Shown: positions 52,801 to 61,388 of the stretch, one piece after another
How the letters are laid out: each line of letters begins with the position of its first letter
Numbering within the stretch: position 1 is the first letter of the stretch
Source: Hahella sp. HNIBRBA332
Lineage (GTDB): Bacteria > Pseudomonadota > Gammaproteobacteria > Pseudomonadales > Oleiphilaceae
Assembly: GCF_030719035.1 (NCBI RefSeq)
Contig: NZ_CP132203.1
Location: 2,046,001 to 2,110,000, forward strand
Direction: 5' to 3'
DNA length: 64,000 nucleotides
Position numbers and translations under genes: made by a program
The notes under the pieces: model-generated
Databases searched by the model: none
What the model was told of the DNA's origin: nothing
Seen by the model: only the letters and a program-made list of their open reading frames with translations

Positions 52801-54167
52801 GCGCCGTCATATTTGAAGTAGAAGCTCAGTCCGTTGTAGCCGGTTTCCTGACACAGCAGGTGATTCTGGTATTGATAGCTGAACTCGCTGCCTAAGGCGT
52901 CGCGGGTCGCCACCAGATCGCCGCCGTAGTAATCGTATTCTATGGCGCAGTAAAACTCGCCGGCGTTATCCGGGTGCGGCAGCAGGATGCGCCGGATGCG
53001 GTTGTCCGCATCGCTTTCAAACTGAATACGCCGTCCGCCGCTGTCGATGATCCGGCTCAGACAGCCGCCTGCGGTGTAGTGAAACTGAATGCAGGCGTTT
53101 TCCGTGGCGTCGGTGATAGCGCTCAGATAGTGCGTCACCGTCGCTTGCGGATACCCCGAGGCTGCCGCCGGGGTGAATCGCAACCAGTTACCGTCAACAT
53201 GTTTGAGGCGATAGCCCTGATCGTCACGGTGCAGGGTCATGCGTTCCTGGCGGTTAAAGCTTTCTTCTCCCTCTTTCAGCGCAGGAAACGCCATATGCCG
53301 GCCGTCCTGCATCATCACCGCGACCGCGCCGTCTTCTTCGATCAGTTTCCAGTCATAGTTGTGATGCCAGCCGTGACCGAGGGAGCCCTGATAAGTCGAC
53401 GAGCTGAACCAGGTGCGCTCCCAGGACAGAGGAATCGGACCGGGCAACTGGAAGTCGATCCAATCCGTAAAAACCTTGCCGGAGGCGACATCCACTGGAT
53501 GCCCGGTAACCGCGCAGACACCCTTGTGAACGCGGTTGCGAACGCTGGGCGGCGCGCCCAGTTTATCCATGAGCTTGTCCGCTTTCTTGTGGATGGCGTC
53601 GGAGATCTTTTTAACGCGCTTACTGCTTTTCTGCATCTTGCGCATCTTTTTGAACGCCGCGCCCAAACCGGCCAGCCCGGCGGTGGTGGCCACGCCCATG
53701 GCGTCAATGGTGGGCGGCCCGCCGATCATGACCGGCGCTCCAATGGGAATGGGCAATACGGTGGTGGTGGGCAGCACCATGCCATAGGACTTTTTGGGTT
53801 TCTTGGCGCGAATGGGCGCCAGCATGCCCACGCTCTGACAGCTCAGCACTGGCAGCGCGGTGAAACTGAAGGGGGCTCCGTCCGCCACCACTGTGGCGCC
53901 GCCCATGAAAATTTCGTCTTCGTTCCCCGGCGGCATGACGAACGGGCCGCCCATGGGTATGTGAGGAATCGGTTTGCCTGCCGTGCCTGCCGTCGCGCGG
54001 GGCACGCCGTTGACTTTCACCGTGCCGCCAAAGATCGGCAGGTAATCCAGGACATCGAAAATAATGCCGATGTGCGGGTGAGGAATGGGAATAGGCGTTC
54101 CCGGCGGCAGCGCCAGCAAGTGAATATCAATCCCCAATATTGGGTCAAAATGTTTGGCGGCCAGCAT
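49818..54167 (-). CDS. Rhs-family type VI effector with N-terminal PAAR and C-terminal toxin
   Basis: The protein has 1449 residues. Residues about 1-115 form a PAAR-like tip domain (PHIPMGGPFVMPPGNEDEIFMGGATVV). The cage contains many YD repeats over about 230-1200, such as YEYDSRGNLTQIT. Core end is PDPLTWIDPFGL at 1260-1271, where autoproteolysis is expected. The last 178 residues (nt 49818-50354) are the variable toxin, with GHGQSKHGVNIKD, two His near 1328 and 1333, and SIITVYG, resembling BECR-type RNase toxins. Its start overlaps the TPR adaptor's stop. Confidence 0.9.
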   Translation of the reverse strand: MLAAKHFDPILGIDIHLLALPPGTPIPIPHPHIGIIFDVLDYLPIFGGTVKVNGVPRATAGTAGKPIPHIPMGGPFVMPPGNEDEIFMGGATVVADGAPFSFTALPVLSCQSVGMLAPIRAKKPKKSYGMVLPTTTVLPIPIGAPVMIGGPPTIDAMGVATTAGLAGLGAAFKKMRKMQKSSKRVKKISDAIHKKADKLMDKLGAPPSVRNRVHKGVCAVTGHPVDVASGKVFTDWIDFQLPGPIPLSWERTWFSSSTYQGSLGHGWHHNYDWKLIEEDGAVAVMMQDGRHMAFPALKEGEESFNRQERMTLHRDDQGYRLKHVDGNWLRFTPAAASGYPQATVTHYLSAITDATENACIQFHYTAGGCLSRIIDSGGRRIQFESDADNRIRRILLPHPDNAGEFYCAIEYDYYGGDLVATRDALGSEFSYQYQNHLLCQETGYNGLSFYFKYDGADHNARCIHTWGDGGIYNHQLVYDDEKSLTIVQNSLGYQTVYHHDGALPHRIETASGGVIVNEYNEYYQVTCETNELGLSTRYEYDSRGNLTQITQADGSTLQMEYDERDNAVKAQDANGGAWLWEYDEHCRLTAKVDPLDRRTRYSYEGAMLTSVAGSAGQETHIEYDGYNNPIGFATPDGGSPEWRYDNHGRITLAIDAQGVQRRLQYDLLGRVTQVNEPDGNLRTFSYDPEGNLVRATDAQFDVHFTYQGMGRIASRTQAGTTIQFEYDTEEQLTAITNEHGDVYRFELGPTGETLSESGFDGLLRRYERNAAGQVRRILKPGGRHTDYAYDTLGRVMRILHSDGEEERFQYRPDGELMLAVNSSATLSFERNALGQVTKEICGDLWVSSEYDALGLRSRMRSSLGADQQIQRNAAGDVMGVTTGDALFSAQFKRDELGRELERSLPGGVRSRWRRDRLGRPSQHEVLKADASQSAKTYFWGVNGRLEKMHDSLNGVSVFEHDELGNLVSARYGDGVMDLRMPDAIGALFQSYNRKDREYGPAGQLLSMRRPNGLVRFEYDAEGNLITKSEPGGKIWRYEWNVSGTLKKVIRPDGRIVTFEYDALGRRLRKTFNGRITRWVWDGNNPLHEWVEMQDAQEARTAFDLSSVPTETVSGRPAIARSPIQPQAPPAAISPQARPVAAGGESKLITWLFEPESFTPMAKQVGDAYFSILADYLGTPNAMYDSEGRQVWSADISVWGELRNLKGDRRACPFRWPGQYEDEETGLYYNRFRYYDPDSGQYIRQDPIKLRGGLNLYAYTPDPLTWIDPFGLSCEKGKELDEYRRQNRIGFDENGVYRGVLPQSNNHFFERLTKDDVYDFDMPGRRSGHGQSKHGVNIKDRKVLDILNDPERIFTGKNKNGNYIDIYFKDGNAVFTDAGNKRSIITVYGKIDPRQKKPVKDDQWADPLYERIVDDKKQVVGWKEGEYYAEINQEERHIREHARGKPFDWD

Positions 54168-55489
54168 CAGACTGTCTCCGTCCTGGCGGCGGGAGCTTCC
54201 CGCCAGCCTTCGCCCAGTAAGGCCGACATGGCTTCATGGACGTAGTCTTTATCTTCCCGGGACGGCGCCACGCGCAGCAGCGTTTCTCCCAGATAAGGCA
54301 GGGTCGTGTATTGGCGTTGCTCCGGTTCGATCAGCCCCGCCGCCTTGAGTCCCCGCAGGGCGCTTTCCCAGGCGTAACCTTTGAGTTTGAGGCGCTCCAG
54401 ACAGTAACTCTGCAAGCGCCAGCTCTCCATACACATCATGGTGTCTTCATGCGCTTCGGCGATATCCGCACTGCGGCGAAAACTTTTGGCGGCCTCTTCA
54501 TAGCGCTTTTCGCTCAAATAGGCGCTGGCTTCGCTCATGTGGGCCTGAAACAGTAATTTGTCGCAGCCGGGACGCTCTGCTTCCATGCCTTGCAATGCGC
54601 ACTGCTGGGCCTGTTGATAATCCTGTAACGCTTGTTCCGGTTGCTTGGCGTTCAGATAACCGGAGGCGCGCAGCAGCAGCACGGAACACTGCATGTCGAA
54701 CCATGCCTGCTCGCCGGCGATGACCAATGCGCGTTCAGAGCGGCGCTGTAAAGCGGGAATATCGTTGTTCTGTACGGCGTAGTTCATGTCCACGAAACAC
54801 TGGCGAAACTCCGCGCCGGGCGAGCCGTCGTCGGCATCCTCCATGATCTTGTTCATGGCCTCCCGCAGATTCAGAGGCGGGGTCTGGCTGAAAATTTGCG
54901 CCGGATAATCCTGGGCCAGTTTGGCGAAAACAGGATGCTTGGCGTTGTCGACGATGATCCACTTCAGATTGCCGCCCCATAGCTTGTAATCGCGATGAAT
55001 TTCGCAAGCCAGTTGCAGCCAGCGTCGCCACGCCTTGAGGTCTTTGACCTCGTGGGGCCAGATGGCGATCACCAGCGTGGAGAAGTAATCGGCGAACGCA
55101 TCCAGAATCTGGTGACAGCTTTTGTACAGCGCGTCGTGGCCGCTCAGCGCTTTTTTCGGGTCGGGCGCGCGCCAGGTGAAAGTTTCCTCCTCGCTATCGT
55201 CGTCCTCGTCTTCCGCACTGGCGGCGACGCCCGCTGCGATTTCCCGGTTCAGCTCATCCGACAGGTCATAGCCGAAACGTTCCAGGGAGGAAAACTCCGA
55301 GTGCAGGGCGACAAAGAATTCACCTGAGGTTTCGTCGAATTGCTCCCGCATTTTCATAAACCCCGCCACCAGCTGGCTGGCGTCCGGGTCGATAGTCCAG
55401 CGCAGGATAGGGCGTCCGCTTTCCACGAATGTCTCCCACTGCGCGTCGAGCTTTTCCAGCTCTCTTTCGATTGGGTTTTTCTCTGTCAT
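54167..55489 (-). CDS. TPR-containing T6SS adaptor/chaperone candidate
   Basis: This 440-residue cytosolic protein has TPR-like helical repeats over about residues 235-390 (ASGYLNAKQPEQALQDYQQA and ASAYLSEKRYEEAAKSFRRS). The N-terminal half has no named domain. Its place between vgrG and the Rhs effector, overlapping the latter, suggests it loads the effector on VgrG. It is not of the DUF1795 or DUF4123 adaptor families, so may be a less described adaptor. Confidence 0.6.
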   Translation of the reverse strand: MTEKNPIERELEKLDAQWETFVESGRPILRWTIDPDASQLVAGFMKMREQFDETSGEFFVALHSEFSSLERFGYDLSDELNREIAAGVAASAEDEDDDSEEETFTWRAPDPKKALSGHDALYKSCHQILDAFADYFSTLVIAIWPHEVKDLKAWRRWLQLACEIHRDYKLWGGNLKWIIVDNAKHPVFAKLAQDYPAQIFSQTPPLNLREAMNKIMEDADDGSPGAEFRQCFVDMNYAVQNNDIPALQRRSERALVIAGEQAWFDMQCSVLLLRASGYLNAKQPEQALQDYQQAQQCALQGMEAERPGCDKLLFQAHMSEASAYLSEKRYEEAAKSFRRSADIAEAHEDTMMCMESWRLQSYCLERLKLKGYAWESALRGLKAAGLIEPEQRQYTTLPYLGETLLRVAPSREDKDYVHEAMSALLGEGWREAPAARTETV

Positions 55490-55494
55490 GACGC

Positions 55495-57648
55495 TCAGTT
55501 CAATTTGATCATCGGACCGGACACGGACACCCCGGCGCCATCGACTTTAATGGAGCTGCCGCCAATGGTGATAGTGACGCCGCCGTCATTGATCTGGATG
55601 CTGGTTCCACCTACCCGCAGGGAGATATTGCCTCCCGCCGCCAGATCGATTTCCGTGGCGGTAGTGGCGGTTTTGCCAGTGACAGTGACGGTCTGTGCAT
55701 CCGCCTGCACGCTCTGTAGACCGCTTATGGTGAACTTCTGGCTGGAGGCATTGACCTCCTGCGCCGCGCCCAGATTGATTTTCTGGTTGGTGGCGCTGAT
55801 GCTGTGGTCCGCTGACAGGTTCAACGTCTGGTTAGTGGCGCTTTGCGTGATATTGCCGGAAACGCTTTCGGTCTGATCCGCGCCCACGTTCAAGGTTTGC
55901 GCGCCAGTGACGGAGTGTGTCTGCGCGCCAGTGATCGACACATTCTGTTTGCCGGTCACACTAACGGAGTGATCGCCGCCGACGCTAAGGGAGCTGTTTC
56001 CTCCCACCGAATCCGACGCATTGCCGCCGACGCTGCTGGTGGAATGGCCTTTGGCGTTGGCGCCGATGTTGTTTTTCACCTCCATGTTGAAGTCTTTTTC
56101 AGCATGGATATTGAGAGACTCTTCGCCTTTTTTATCGTCGAAAGAGATCTCGTTGTAGTTGGAGGTTTGTCCGCCTTTGGTGGATTGCGATTTCACCCCG
56201 AAGCGGGCTTTGTTATCCGGTAGAGAGTAGGGAGGCATGTTGCCTTTGTTGTAGACGCCGCCAATCACCAGCGGGCGGTCCGGATCGCCTTCCAGAAAGG
56301 TGGTCACCACTTCCTGGCCAACCCGCGGCACGCCCATGCTGCCCCATTTTTTACCCGCCCAGGGCGTGGCCACCCGCACCCAGCAGGAACTGTTTTCATT
56401 CCTCTCGCCGTAGCGGTCCCAATGAAACTGGACTTTGATGCGGCCGTATTCGTCAGTGTAGATCTCGTCGCCGCTCTTACCGCAAACGATGGCGGTTTGC
56501 ACGCCGTCTATGCGCGGTTTGGGCGTGCTCAGCGCGGGACGGAAGCTGACGTTATCCGGCAGGCATTCGAAGCGGTTGAAGTACACGCTGTTTTCTTTGT
56601 CCGCGCTGTCGGGATTGTCGGCGCTGGTGTAGCCGCCTTCATAGGCGTAATGACGCACCGCCGTGACGACGAAGTTTTTGCGATTGTCAGTGACGCACTC
56701 TTCCGATTCCAGCATGAATTTTCTGCCCACCAGCAGATGGGGCAGATTGCTTCTGCCGTTCACCCGGGTGAAACGGCTTTCCTCTTCCTCCATACGCAGT
56801 TTGGTCAGACGCCGGCCGCGATCCTGGTCGCCGAAAGCGCCGGGATAATCAAAGCGTTCGTAAGACGCGGCGCCGCGCAGCTCGGTTAGCGCGGAGCACT
56901 CCGCCAGCAGGGACTGATCGGACTTTTCAAAGTTGAAGTCGCTCAGGCTCCATTTGCCGGAGAAATACTGATAGCTGCGCCGCCATTCCTGGATATAGTC
57001 GCCACTGCGCGGCCGGGAGCTGTGTTCAAGCTTGCGCGGCTCCATAAAGGCGTTGGTGGATTTATCGTCCGCCAGAATCAGCATGTGCCGCTTCTGCGCC
57101 TGTTCGAAGTAGAAATAAATGCCTTCCTGCTCCATCAGACGCAGGGCGAAATTCAGGTCGGACTCCCGGTACTGTACGCAATACTCCAGTTCTGGATATT
57201 CGTTATACAAACCGGAAAAACGGAAGTCGGAAAAGCCCGCTTCCGTGAACACGGTTTCCAGGATTTTAGGGGCGGTCATGTTTTGAAATACCCGGCAGTC
57301 TGTGTTCTTGCCCAGAAACCATAGCCAGGGAACGAGAACGGCTTTGTAACCGTACAGCCCGCGTTTTTCCAGGCCGGTGGACTCGAAATAACTCACATGC
57401 CCGCTGAATACGCGAGGCGCGCCGCCATCGGCGCCAATGGTGACCTGCACCGCTTCGCCGATAATGTCTTCCGCGCGAATGTCCCGCTTGTGGGACAGCA
57501 AGTCCACGTCATATTGGAACAGCTGCGAATACCCTTCCTGACCCCGAAAGTGGCGCAACAGGAACACGTCTTTACCTAAAGGCGTGTCAATGCGGATGGG
57601 GCGGGTGTCTTGGGTGTAGCGTCCCTCTTCGATAAATAAAGCGTCCAT
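55495..57648 (-). CDS. vgrG: Type VI secretion spike protein VgrG (TssI)
   Basis: The product has 717 residues. The gp27-like base contains RGQEGYSQLFQYDVDLLS and MTAPKILETVFTEAGF. The gp5-like OB domain has TDEYGRIKVQFHWDRYG, SSCWVRVATPWAG and VVTTFLEGDPDRPLVIGG. The C-terminal beta-helix has many V-G-G-N/D and V-T-G-x repeats. The start is the ATG with GGAG 6 bp upstream; an earlier in-frame start (57720) gives an implausible N-terminus. It leads the effector operon; the T6SS core genes are not in the window. Confidence 0.93.
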   Translation of the reverse strand: MDALFIEEGRYTQDTRPIRIDTPLGKDVFLLRHFRGQEGYSQLFQYDVDLLSHKRDIRAEDIIGEAVQVTIGADGGAPRVFSGHVSYFESTGLEKRGLYGYKAVLVPWLWFLGKNTDCRVFQNMTAPKILETVFTEAGFSDFRFSGLYNEYPELEYCVQYRESDLNFALRLMEQEGIYFYFEQAQKRHMLILADDKSTNAFMEPRKLEHSSRPRSGDYIQEWRRSYQYFSGKWSLSDFNFEKSDQSLLAECSALTELRGAASYERFDYPGAFGDQDRGRRLTKLRMEEEESRFTRVNGRSNLPHLLVGRKFMLESEECVTDNRKNFVVTAVRHYAYEGGYTSADNPDSADKENSVYFNRFECLPDNVSFRPALSTPKPRIDGVQTAIVCGKSGDEIYTDEYGRIKVQFHWDRYGERNENSSCWVRVATPWAGKKWGSMGVPRVGQEVVTTFLEGDPDRPLVIGGVYNKGNMPPYSLPDNKARFGVKSQSTKGGQTSNYNEISFDDKKGEESLNIHAEKDFNMEVKNNIGANAKGHSTSSVGGNASDSVGGNSSLSVGGDHSVSVTGKQNVSITGAQTHSVTGAQTLNVGADQTESVSGNITQSATNQTLNLSADHSISATNQKINLGAAQEVNASSQKFTISGLQSVQADAQTVTVTGKTATTATEIDLAAGGNISLRVGGTSIQINDGGVTITIGGSSIKVDGAGVSVSGPMIKLN

Positions 57649-58109
57649 AAGGAACTCCATGTTGGCGAGAGTGGCGTGAGAATTCCCCGCCATTCCTGCC
57701 GAAAATAGTGTTATCGCCAACGTCGCGAGCAGGAGGTCTGAGCGGTTTGCAAGGCGCCCGCGCGCGATTGCGCGACGGTAAAGCGAGACGCTCTCCTGAC
57801 CTGACTGCAGCGGATACGCTGTGGTTTTCTTGCATTAATTAGATCATAAACCCCCATAACGACGCTACGGGGCAAAACGCTACAAGTTGTTGTTATTTAA
57901 CGATAAAGTGAGTGGCGGGAAGGGCGCTTTCCTGGCGTGGCGGCGCTTGAGGGGCAGGTTTACAATACAGAGACGACGCCGCGAAGAGGGAATTACAAGG
58001 GCGTTGTGAGTCGCTGGTCGCCTCCCGGGCCGAACTTGCGTTTTACACCCTAAAATACAATACTGCGCCCGTAGCCCTTGAGATAAGCGGCTTACGCCAG
58101 ATTTCACTG
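57649..58109. other. Divergent spacer between vgrG and the Rrf2 gene
   Basis: The 461 bp should contain the vgrG operon promoter, but I see no clear regulator site. No gene is supported here. Confidence 0.5.
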
Positions 58110-58598
58110 ATGACGAAGGTTAACACTGTGCCCACATCCACCCGTTTCGCCGTAGCGATCCATATTCTCGCCGACCTGGCTTTGCACAAAGGCAAGGCGG
58201 TGCGTTCAGAGGATATCGCCTGTAGCGTGAACACCAATGCGGCGGTGGTGAGACGCCTTTTGGGAGTGCTGGCCGAGGCGGGCATGACCCGCTCGCAATT
58301 GGGCGTGGGCGGCGGCGCTTTGCTCGCCAAACCCGCTGATGAAATCACGCTGCTGGATGTGTATCAGGCGGTGGAAGAGCCCAATTACTTCGTCTTACAT
58401 CGCTCCAAGCCCAACCCCAAATGCTATATCGGTTGCAACATCACCTCGGTGCTGGAAGAAGAGTTCCAACGTATTTCCGCCACCATGGACGCCTCTCTGG
58501 CGCAGACCACGATTGCGGATGTGGCGCGACAGGTCGCCGACAACGCGGGCGTGCATTATCAATGCGCCAAGCAGGAAATATCTGAAGACGTCGATTAG
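58110..58598 (+). CDS. Rrf2-family transcriptional regulator
   Basis: The 162-residue protein has an N-terminal winged HTH (TRFAVAIHILADLALHKG, EDIACSVNTNAAVVRRLLGVL and the wing GGALLAKPADEITLLDVYQAV). Two Cys in PKCYIGCN may sense redox state or bind a cofactor, unlike the three-Cys IscR/NsrR cluster. The start is uncertain: ATG 58110 has no ribosome site, while GTG 58128 follows GAAGG. It is upstream of an ene-reductase it probably controls. Confidence 0.83.
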   Translation: MTKVNTVPTSTRFAVAIHILADLALHKGKAVRSEDIACSVNTNAAVVRRLLGVLAEAGMTRSQLGVGGGALLAKPADEITLLDVYQAVEEPNYFVLHRSKPNPKCYIGCNITSVLEEEFQRISATMDASLAQTTIADVARQVADNAGVHYQCAKQEISEDVD

Positions 58599-58600
58599 AC

Positions 58601-58640
58601 GACAAAAAATTTCTTGTCATGTGTAACAGTGTTGGTTACA
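58601..58640. promoter_or_regulatory. Two dyads upstream of the ene-reductase
   Basis: GACAAAAAATTTCTTGTC (58601-58618) is an 18-bp palindrome with one mismatch, and TGTAAC-AGTGTTG-GTTACA (58622-58640) a second. One or both could be the operator of the Rrf2 protein. Confidence 0.5.
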
Positions 58641-58718
58641 TTGTTTCCCATTGTCGGGGCGGCGACCTGTTTCAGTCGGATGCCTCTCATTATTTTCATC
58701 GCTATCCAGGGAGACTGA

Positions 58719-59789
58719 ATGATGGCTTCATTGTTTGACCCAATTCGTATTGGCGATTTTGAGCTTTCCAACCGTATCGTCATGGCTCCGCTTACTCGCA
58801 GTCGCGCAGGTGGAGAAGGGCGCGTTCCCAACGAACTCATGGCGCAGTATTACGCACAGCGCGCCTCTGCGGGGCTGATCGTCAGCGAGGCGACCGCAGT
58901 GATTCCACAAGGCGTGGGCTACGCCAATACCCCAGGCATCTGGTCTGCGGAGCAGGTGCAGGGCTGGAGGAAAGTCACCGACGCCGTGCATGCCGCCGGC
59001 GGCAAAATTATTCTGCAACTCTGGCACGTGGGCAGAATCTCCGATCCGATTTTCCTGAATGGGGAATTGCCTGTCGCTCCCAGCGCCATCGCGGCGGAAG
59101 GGCATGTCAGTCTGCTGCGTCCCATGCGCCCCTTTGTGACTCCCAGAGCGCTGGAGCGCGATGAGATTCCCGGCATCGTGGAAGGCTTCCGCAAAGGCGC
59201 CGAAAACGCCAAAGAGGCTGGATTTGACGGCGTTGAAATCCACGCGGCCAATGGTTACTTGCTGGACCAGTTTCTACAGGACGGCGTGAATAAACGGACG
59301 GACGACTACGGCGGTTCGGTGGAAAACCGCGCGCGTCTGCTGCTGGAAGTCGCCGACGCCTGTATCTCTGTCTGGGGCGCCGGGCGCGTCGGGGTGCATC
59401 TGGCGCCGCGCAGTCCTTCGCACTCCATGTCCGACTCCAATCCGGTCGCCACTTTCGGCTATGTCGCGCAGCAACTGGGTGAGCGCGGAATTGCTTTTAT
59501 CTTCTCCCGCGACCCCATCGTCGATGACGAACTGGGTGGAACCCTGCGCAAAAACTTTGGCGGCGCGATTATCGCCAATGAAGAGATGACCAGGGAGCGC
59601 GCGGAGCAGTTGCTTGCGGACAACAAGGCGGAGGCGGTGGCGTTTGGGCGTCTGTTTATCGCCAATCCGGACTTGCCGGAGCGCTTTAAAGCCGGCGCTG
59701 ATTTTAACGACCCGCATCCAGAGACGTTTATGCAGCTCGGCGCTGAAGGCTATGTGGATTATCCCAGCCTGAGCGAGGCGATGGCTTAA
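58719..59789 (+). CDS. Old Yellow Enzyme-family ene-reductase
   Basis: The 356-residue TIM-barrel flavoprotein has FDPIRIGDFELSNRIVMAPLTR, LQLWHVGR, IHAANGYLLDQFLQDGVN and the Y-G-G-S-V-E-N-R segment. The H-A-A-N motif (rather than HAAH) fits the NemA/XenB type that reduces nitroesters, N-ethylmaleimide and alpha,beta-unsaturated carbonyls with NADPH and FMN. GGGAGACTGA precedes the start. Coupling with Rrf2 suggests a response to electrophiles. Confidence 0.92.
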   Translation: MMASLFDPIRIGDFELSNRIVMAPLTRSRAGGEGRVPNELMAQYYAQRASAGLIVSEATAVIPQGVGYANTPGIWSAEQVQGWRKVTDAVHAAGGKIILQLWHVGRISDPIFLNGELPVAPSAIAAEGHVSLLRPMRPFVTPRALERDEIPGIVEGFRKGAENAKEAGFDGVEIHAANGYLLDQFLQDGVNKRTDDYGGSVENRARLLLEVADACISVWGAGRVGVHLAPRSPSHSMSDSNPVATFGYVAQQLGERGIAFIFSRDPIVDDELGGTLRKNFGGAIIANEEMTRERAEQLLADNKAEAVAFGRLFIANPDLPERFKAGADFNDPHPETFMQLGAEGYVDYPSLSEAMA

Positions 59790-60328
59790 CGCGATGCGCC
59801 CACAGGCATTCTCAGGATGTACTGTGGGCCGGCCTTGCCGCCCAGATACTGTTCGCCGGTGTCGATGAAGCCGCCGCCGATGTAGCAGCGATAGGCGGCC
59901 GGGTTCCGGCAGTTCACGGTGAGGGCGATAGAAGGTCTGTCGCCATACGCTTCTTCCAGATAGGGTTGCAACGCGCGAGCGGCGTTCTTGCCAATGCCTT
60001 GTCCCTGTCTGCCTGCGTCGATCAAAAAGGCGCGCAACCCCAACTCGTCTTGCAGTGTGAAGCTGTAGCTTTGGTGATAGGCGACGTCGATAATGAAAAA
60101 GCCGACGATTTCTTCGCTTAATGTCAGCACATGGCAGTGATGCTGAGGCCCCACCATTTGCAGAATCTCCCGCGTACGCCCGACATAGGGCAATTGTTCC
60201 TCGTGGACTTGCAGGGCCAGGACAGCAGGTCTGTCTTCGTCCCGCATTTTGCGGATCTGTAAATTCTTCATTGTAACGTCCATACAACGTCCATTTTTAC
60301 GACTGAGCGATGAATCCAGCAGGCGCAT
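59786..60328 (-). CDS. GNAT-family acetyltransferase
   Basis: The product has up to 180 residues. GNAT motif A is LIDAGRQGQGIGKNAARAL, and a later segment is NCRNPAAYRCYIGGGF. The first about 15-19 residues are doubtful; ATGs at 60283 or 60271 are good alternative starts. Its stop overlaps the ene-reductase stop by 4 bp in convergent orientation. Substrate unknown. Confidence 0.82.
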   Translation of the reverse strand: MRLLDSSLSRKNGRCMDVTMKNLQIRKMRDEDRPAVLALQVHEEQLPYVGRTREILQMVGPQHHCHVLTLSEEIVGFFIIDVAYHQSYSFTLQDELGLRAFLIDAGRQGQGIGKNAARALQPYLEEAYGDRPSIALTVNCRNPAAYRCYIGGGFIDTGEQYLGGKAGPQYILRMPVGASR

Positions 60329-60461
60329 TAGCGGACCCTGTCGTGAGTATGTCAGTTACTGGATTACGCGATAAAAGCTCAAATATAACAATAAAGTAGC
60401 TTATCATGTTAAATGCCTTCACCATTCTGTCTCGAACCGATTTTATTAAATAGGCGCTCAC

Positions 60462-61346
60462 ATGGATCAACCTGCCGCTACCTCCTATACCTCCTATTGT
60501 CACGCCAGATGTTACCTGTTTATTCCCGCCAATCGTCCCGAGTTTGTCGTTAAGGCGGGAGGACTGGATGCGGAGGTGATCATCATTGATCTGGAAGACA
60601 GCGTGCCTCGCAACGATAAAGATCAGGCCCGAAAGGCGCTGCCGCAGATCGTGACGGCGCTGCGAGAGAAAGACAAACGCGTGGCGGTGCGCATTAATGC
60701 TGATCTTGAGCACATGGCTGCGGACCTGCAGGCGCTGCCGCTGGCGGATCTGCATTCAGTGTTCCTGCCCAAAACCCAGGAAGCCGGCGTGATCCGTTTG
60801 ATCTGTCAGTATCTGAGCGTCCTGGAAGCTCGCCAGTCACTGGAGCCGGGCGTCACGGCGCTGACGCCGCAGATCGAAAGCTGCAAAGGCGTGCTGGACT
60901 TACGTGATATTGCCGCGGCGTCGCCGCGGGTGAAAGCCCTGGCCATGGGCTCAGAAGACCTGGCGGCGGAGCTGGGAGCGCTGGCCTCGCCCGATAGCCT
61001 GCTGGCGGCTTGCCAACACATGGCGCTGGTGGCGGGAGAGCGGCGTATCGACGCTCTGGGACTGCCTGGCTCCATCGGCGAGTTCAAGGATCTGGACAGC
61101 TATTCCGCCAATCTCGCCAAGGCCAAAGCCTTAGGCTTCAGCGGCGCTTTGTGCGTCCATCCCAATCAGATTCCCTGCGTCAATCGCGCTTTCGCCTACA
61201 CCGAGGAGCAAAAACAATGGGCGCAGCGGGTTATCGCCACCATGGCGCAGGCGGAGCAGCAAGGCCTGGGGGCGGCGAATCTGGATGGCCGTATGCTGGA
61301 TGCGCCGGTGGTCGCCCTCGCCAAGCGAATTCTGGCGCGGGATTAG
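60462..61346 (+). CDS. HpcH/HpaI-fold CoA ester lyase (CitE-like)
   Basis: The 294-residue barrel enzyme has the CitE-like order RCYLFIPANRPEFV, VIIIDLEDSVP (metal-binding Asp), RINA, VFLPKTQ and TPQIES, then DLAAELG. Family members cleave citryl-CoA, malyl-CoA or similar esters. No citrate lyase alpha or gamma subunit is near, so it acts alone on an unknown acyl-CoA. The MocR-like regulator 42 bp downstream may be cotranscribed. Confidence 0.85.
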   Translation: MDQPAATSYTSYCHARCYLFIPANRPEFVVKAGGLDAEVIIIDLEDSVPRNDKDQARKALPQIVTALREKDKRVAVRINADLEHMAADLQALPLADLHSVFLPKTQEAGVIRLICQYLSVLEARQSLEPGVTALTPQIESCKGVLDLRDIAAASPRVKALAMGSEDLAAELGALASPDSLLAACQHMALVAGERRIDALGLPGSIGEFKDLDSYSANLAKAKALGFSGALCVHPNQIPCVNRAFAYTEEQKQWAQRVIATMAQAEQQGLGAANLDGRMLDAPVVALAKRILARD

Positions 61347-61388
61347 CGCAGGTTTAACTGACACTGAACACATCAAGGTTGCCGCAAG

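Noticed and set aside
52974..54245. A 423-codon open frame opposite the Rhs gene
   Set aside because: It is antisense to PAAR and YD-repeat sequence; no domain or ribosome site.
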